A stretch of 64,000 nt of DNA from Aeromicrobium sp. Leaf245 (GTDB taxonomy: Bacteria; Actinomycetota; Actinomycetes; Propionibacteriales; Nocardioidaceae). The notes beneath the pieces were generated by a model, which saw only the letters and a list, made by a program, of their open reading frames with translations, was not told the origin of the DNA and searched no databases. The stretch's first letter is position 1, and every line of letters starts with the position of its first letter. Both the position numbers and the translations under genes were made by a program. The stretch covers positions 1,488,001 through 1,552,000 of the forward strand of contig NZ_OW824151.1 of the NCBI RefSeq assembly GCF_942548115.1, in the 5' to 3' direction. Positions 63,507 to 64,000 of this stretch are shown here, in pieces.

Positions 63507-63635
63507 GGGGGCCGTCGCGGCCTGCTGGTGCGCTGCAGCTGGGGGCGCGCGACCTTGCCGGTGCGATGCTGCGGCTCGCGCTGGGTGTGGCCTCCGAAAG
63601 GGCCTTCGACCGAGCGGCGGCGACGTCGCTGGCTC
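63507..63635 (+). other. Non-coding stretch before family B copy 3
   Basis: No gene is supported between the siderophore-interacting protein stop and the repeat; parts match the region before family B copy 1 weakly. Confidence 0.35.
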
Positions 63636-63776
63636 GGCTCTCGGGCTGCGGCCTGGGTGGGCGGTAGGTGGCGCGCGTATCTCGGAACTCGGAGGTAGGC
63701 GGCGCGCGGAAAGCGGGCTCGTATCCGCGTGCCACCTACCGCTCCTCCGCGGGAAGCGCGCGCCACCTACCTCCCG
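63636..63776. repeat. Family B four-motif palindromic element, copy 3
   Basis: Forward CGGTAGGTGGCGCGC (63662-63676) and AGGTAGGCGGCGCGC (63693-63707), inverted GCGTGCCACCTACCG (63727-63741) and GCGCGCCACCTACCT (63758-63772); offsets are 31 nt on both sides and the central gap is 19 nt, exactly as in copy 1. The 25 bp before it (63636-63660) match the corresponding part of copy 1 at 22 positions. Confidence 0.8.
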
Positions 63777-63802
63777 CCACCCTCGCGGCCCCCCAAGGCC
63801 AC

Positions 63803-64000
63803 TCAGCGCAGGTGCAGCACGGCGCGGTTGAGCCGGCGGGCCGCGGCCAGGAGCAGGCGCTCGAGCGGCTCGAGCGCCGTGCCGCGCCACGGCGCGAGGG
63901 CGTCCAGCCGGTAGTAGACGCCCCGCACCCGGTTGCCGAGCGTGGTGGGCACGCGGGCGGGCGCAGGGAGCCCGTGCCGGGCCCGCTCGGCCAGGAGGTG
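63803..64000 (-). CDS. 3' end of an unidentified gene
   Basis: An open minus-strand frame runs from the window edge to TGA at 63803-63805 (65 codons). Third positions are nearly all G or C, supporting coding. The protein end reads LGNRVRGVYYRLDALAPW then a basic, Leu/Arg-rich helix. No start lies inside the window. I do not recognise the family. Confidence 0.6.
   Translation of the reverse strand, partial: HLLAERARHGLPAPARVPTTLGNRVRGVYYRLDALAPWRGTALEPLERLLLAAARRLNRAVLHLR

Overview
The window is very GC-rich, almost gap-free DNA whose codons end nearly always in G or C. It carries classic actinobacterial gene sets: clpP1-clpP2-clpX with a ClgR-like box, valS, folC-DUF4233, ndk, the TIGR03960/TIGR03936 radical-SAM pair, rne, rplU-rpmA-obgE-proB, proA, nadD-rsfS, and furA-katG. 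Many genes start directly 6-8 nt after a TANNNT -10 box, which implies leaderless mRNAs. A member of the Nocardioidaceae (Aeromicrobium/Nocardioides type) is the most likely source; this is inferred from gene content, not proven.

Layout. 1-6864: a carbohydrate or polyol catabolic region with two Gfo/Idh/MocA oxidoreductases, a TIM-barrel isomerase, a PhyH-type dioxygenase, an SDR and two LacI-type regulators. 6887-13574: Clp protease genes, a saccharopine-dehydrogenase-like enzyme and valS. 13732-17410: an NTF2-like protein, a DUF2332 protein and an MMPL exporter. 17574-20854: folC, DUF4233, a metallophosphoesterase and a ParB-like protein. 20876-26961 (minus strand): a sugar ABC importer operon led by a GH13 glucosidase. 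27062-30183: ndk, a DUF559/AbiEi-like gene bracketed by two four-motif palindromic repeats (family A), an unknown protein and a lytic transglycosylase. 30312-45484: radical-SAM pair, RNase E/G, ribosomal proteins L21/L27, Obg, proline and NAD biosynthesis, RsfS and a phosphatase. 45560-46240: tRNA-Ala(GGC) with a duplicated 3' end and terminator, then two copies of a second repeat (family B). 46333-51470: deaminase, furA-katG and small enzymes. 51490-53688: MFS drug exporter and MarR. 54207-59390: two DUF5819-HTTM gene pairs around an LPXTG surface protein with an Asp-Ala tract. 59371-64000: MFS, M13 peptidase, siderophore-interacting protein, a third family B repeat and the end of an unknown gene.

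The most unusual signals are: (1) the DUF559 gene between two about 115-bp elements in which four copies of a 12-nt motif are spaced at exactly 30 nt in the order forward, forward, reverse, reverse; (2) an unrelated repeat family (B) with the same layout and a period of 31 nt; (3) duplicated DUF5819-HTTM cassettes, the HTTM being related to vitamin K-dependent gamma-carboxylase, flanking a putative sortase-anchored Asp-Ala-rich protein; (4) a 7-bp sequence, TAGGCTA, that appears to serve as the -10 box for two divergent leaderless genes; and (5) the tRNA-Ala 3'-end duplication, which resembles an integration scar.
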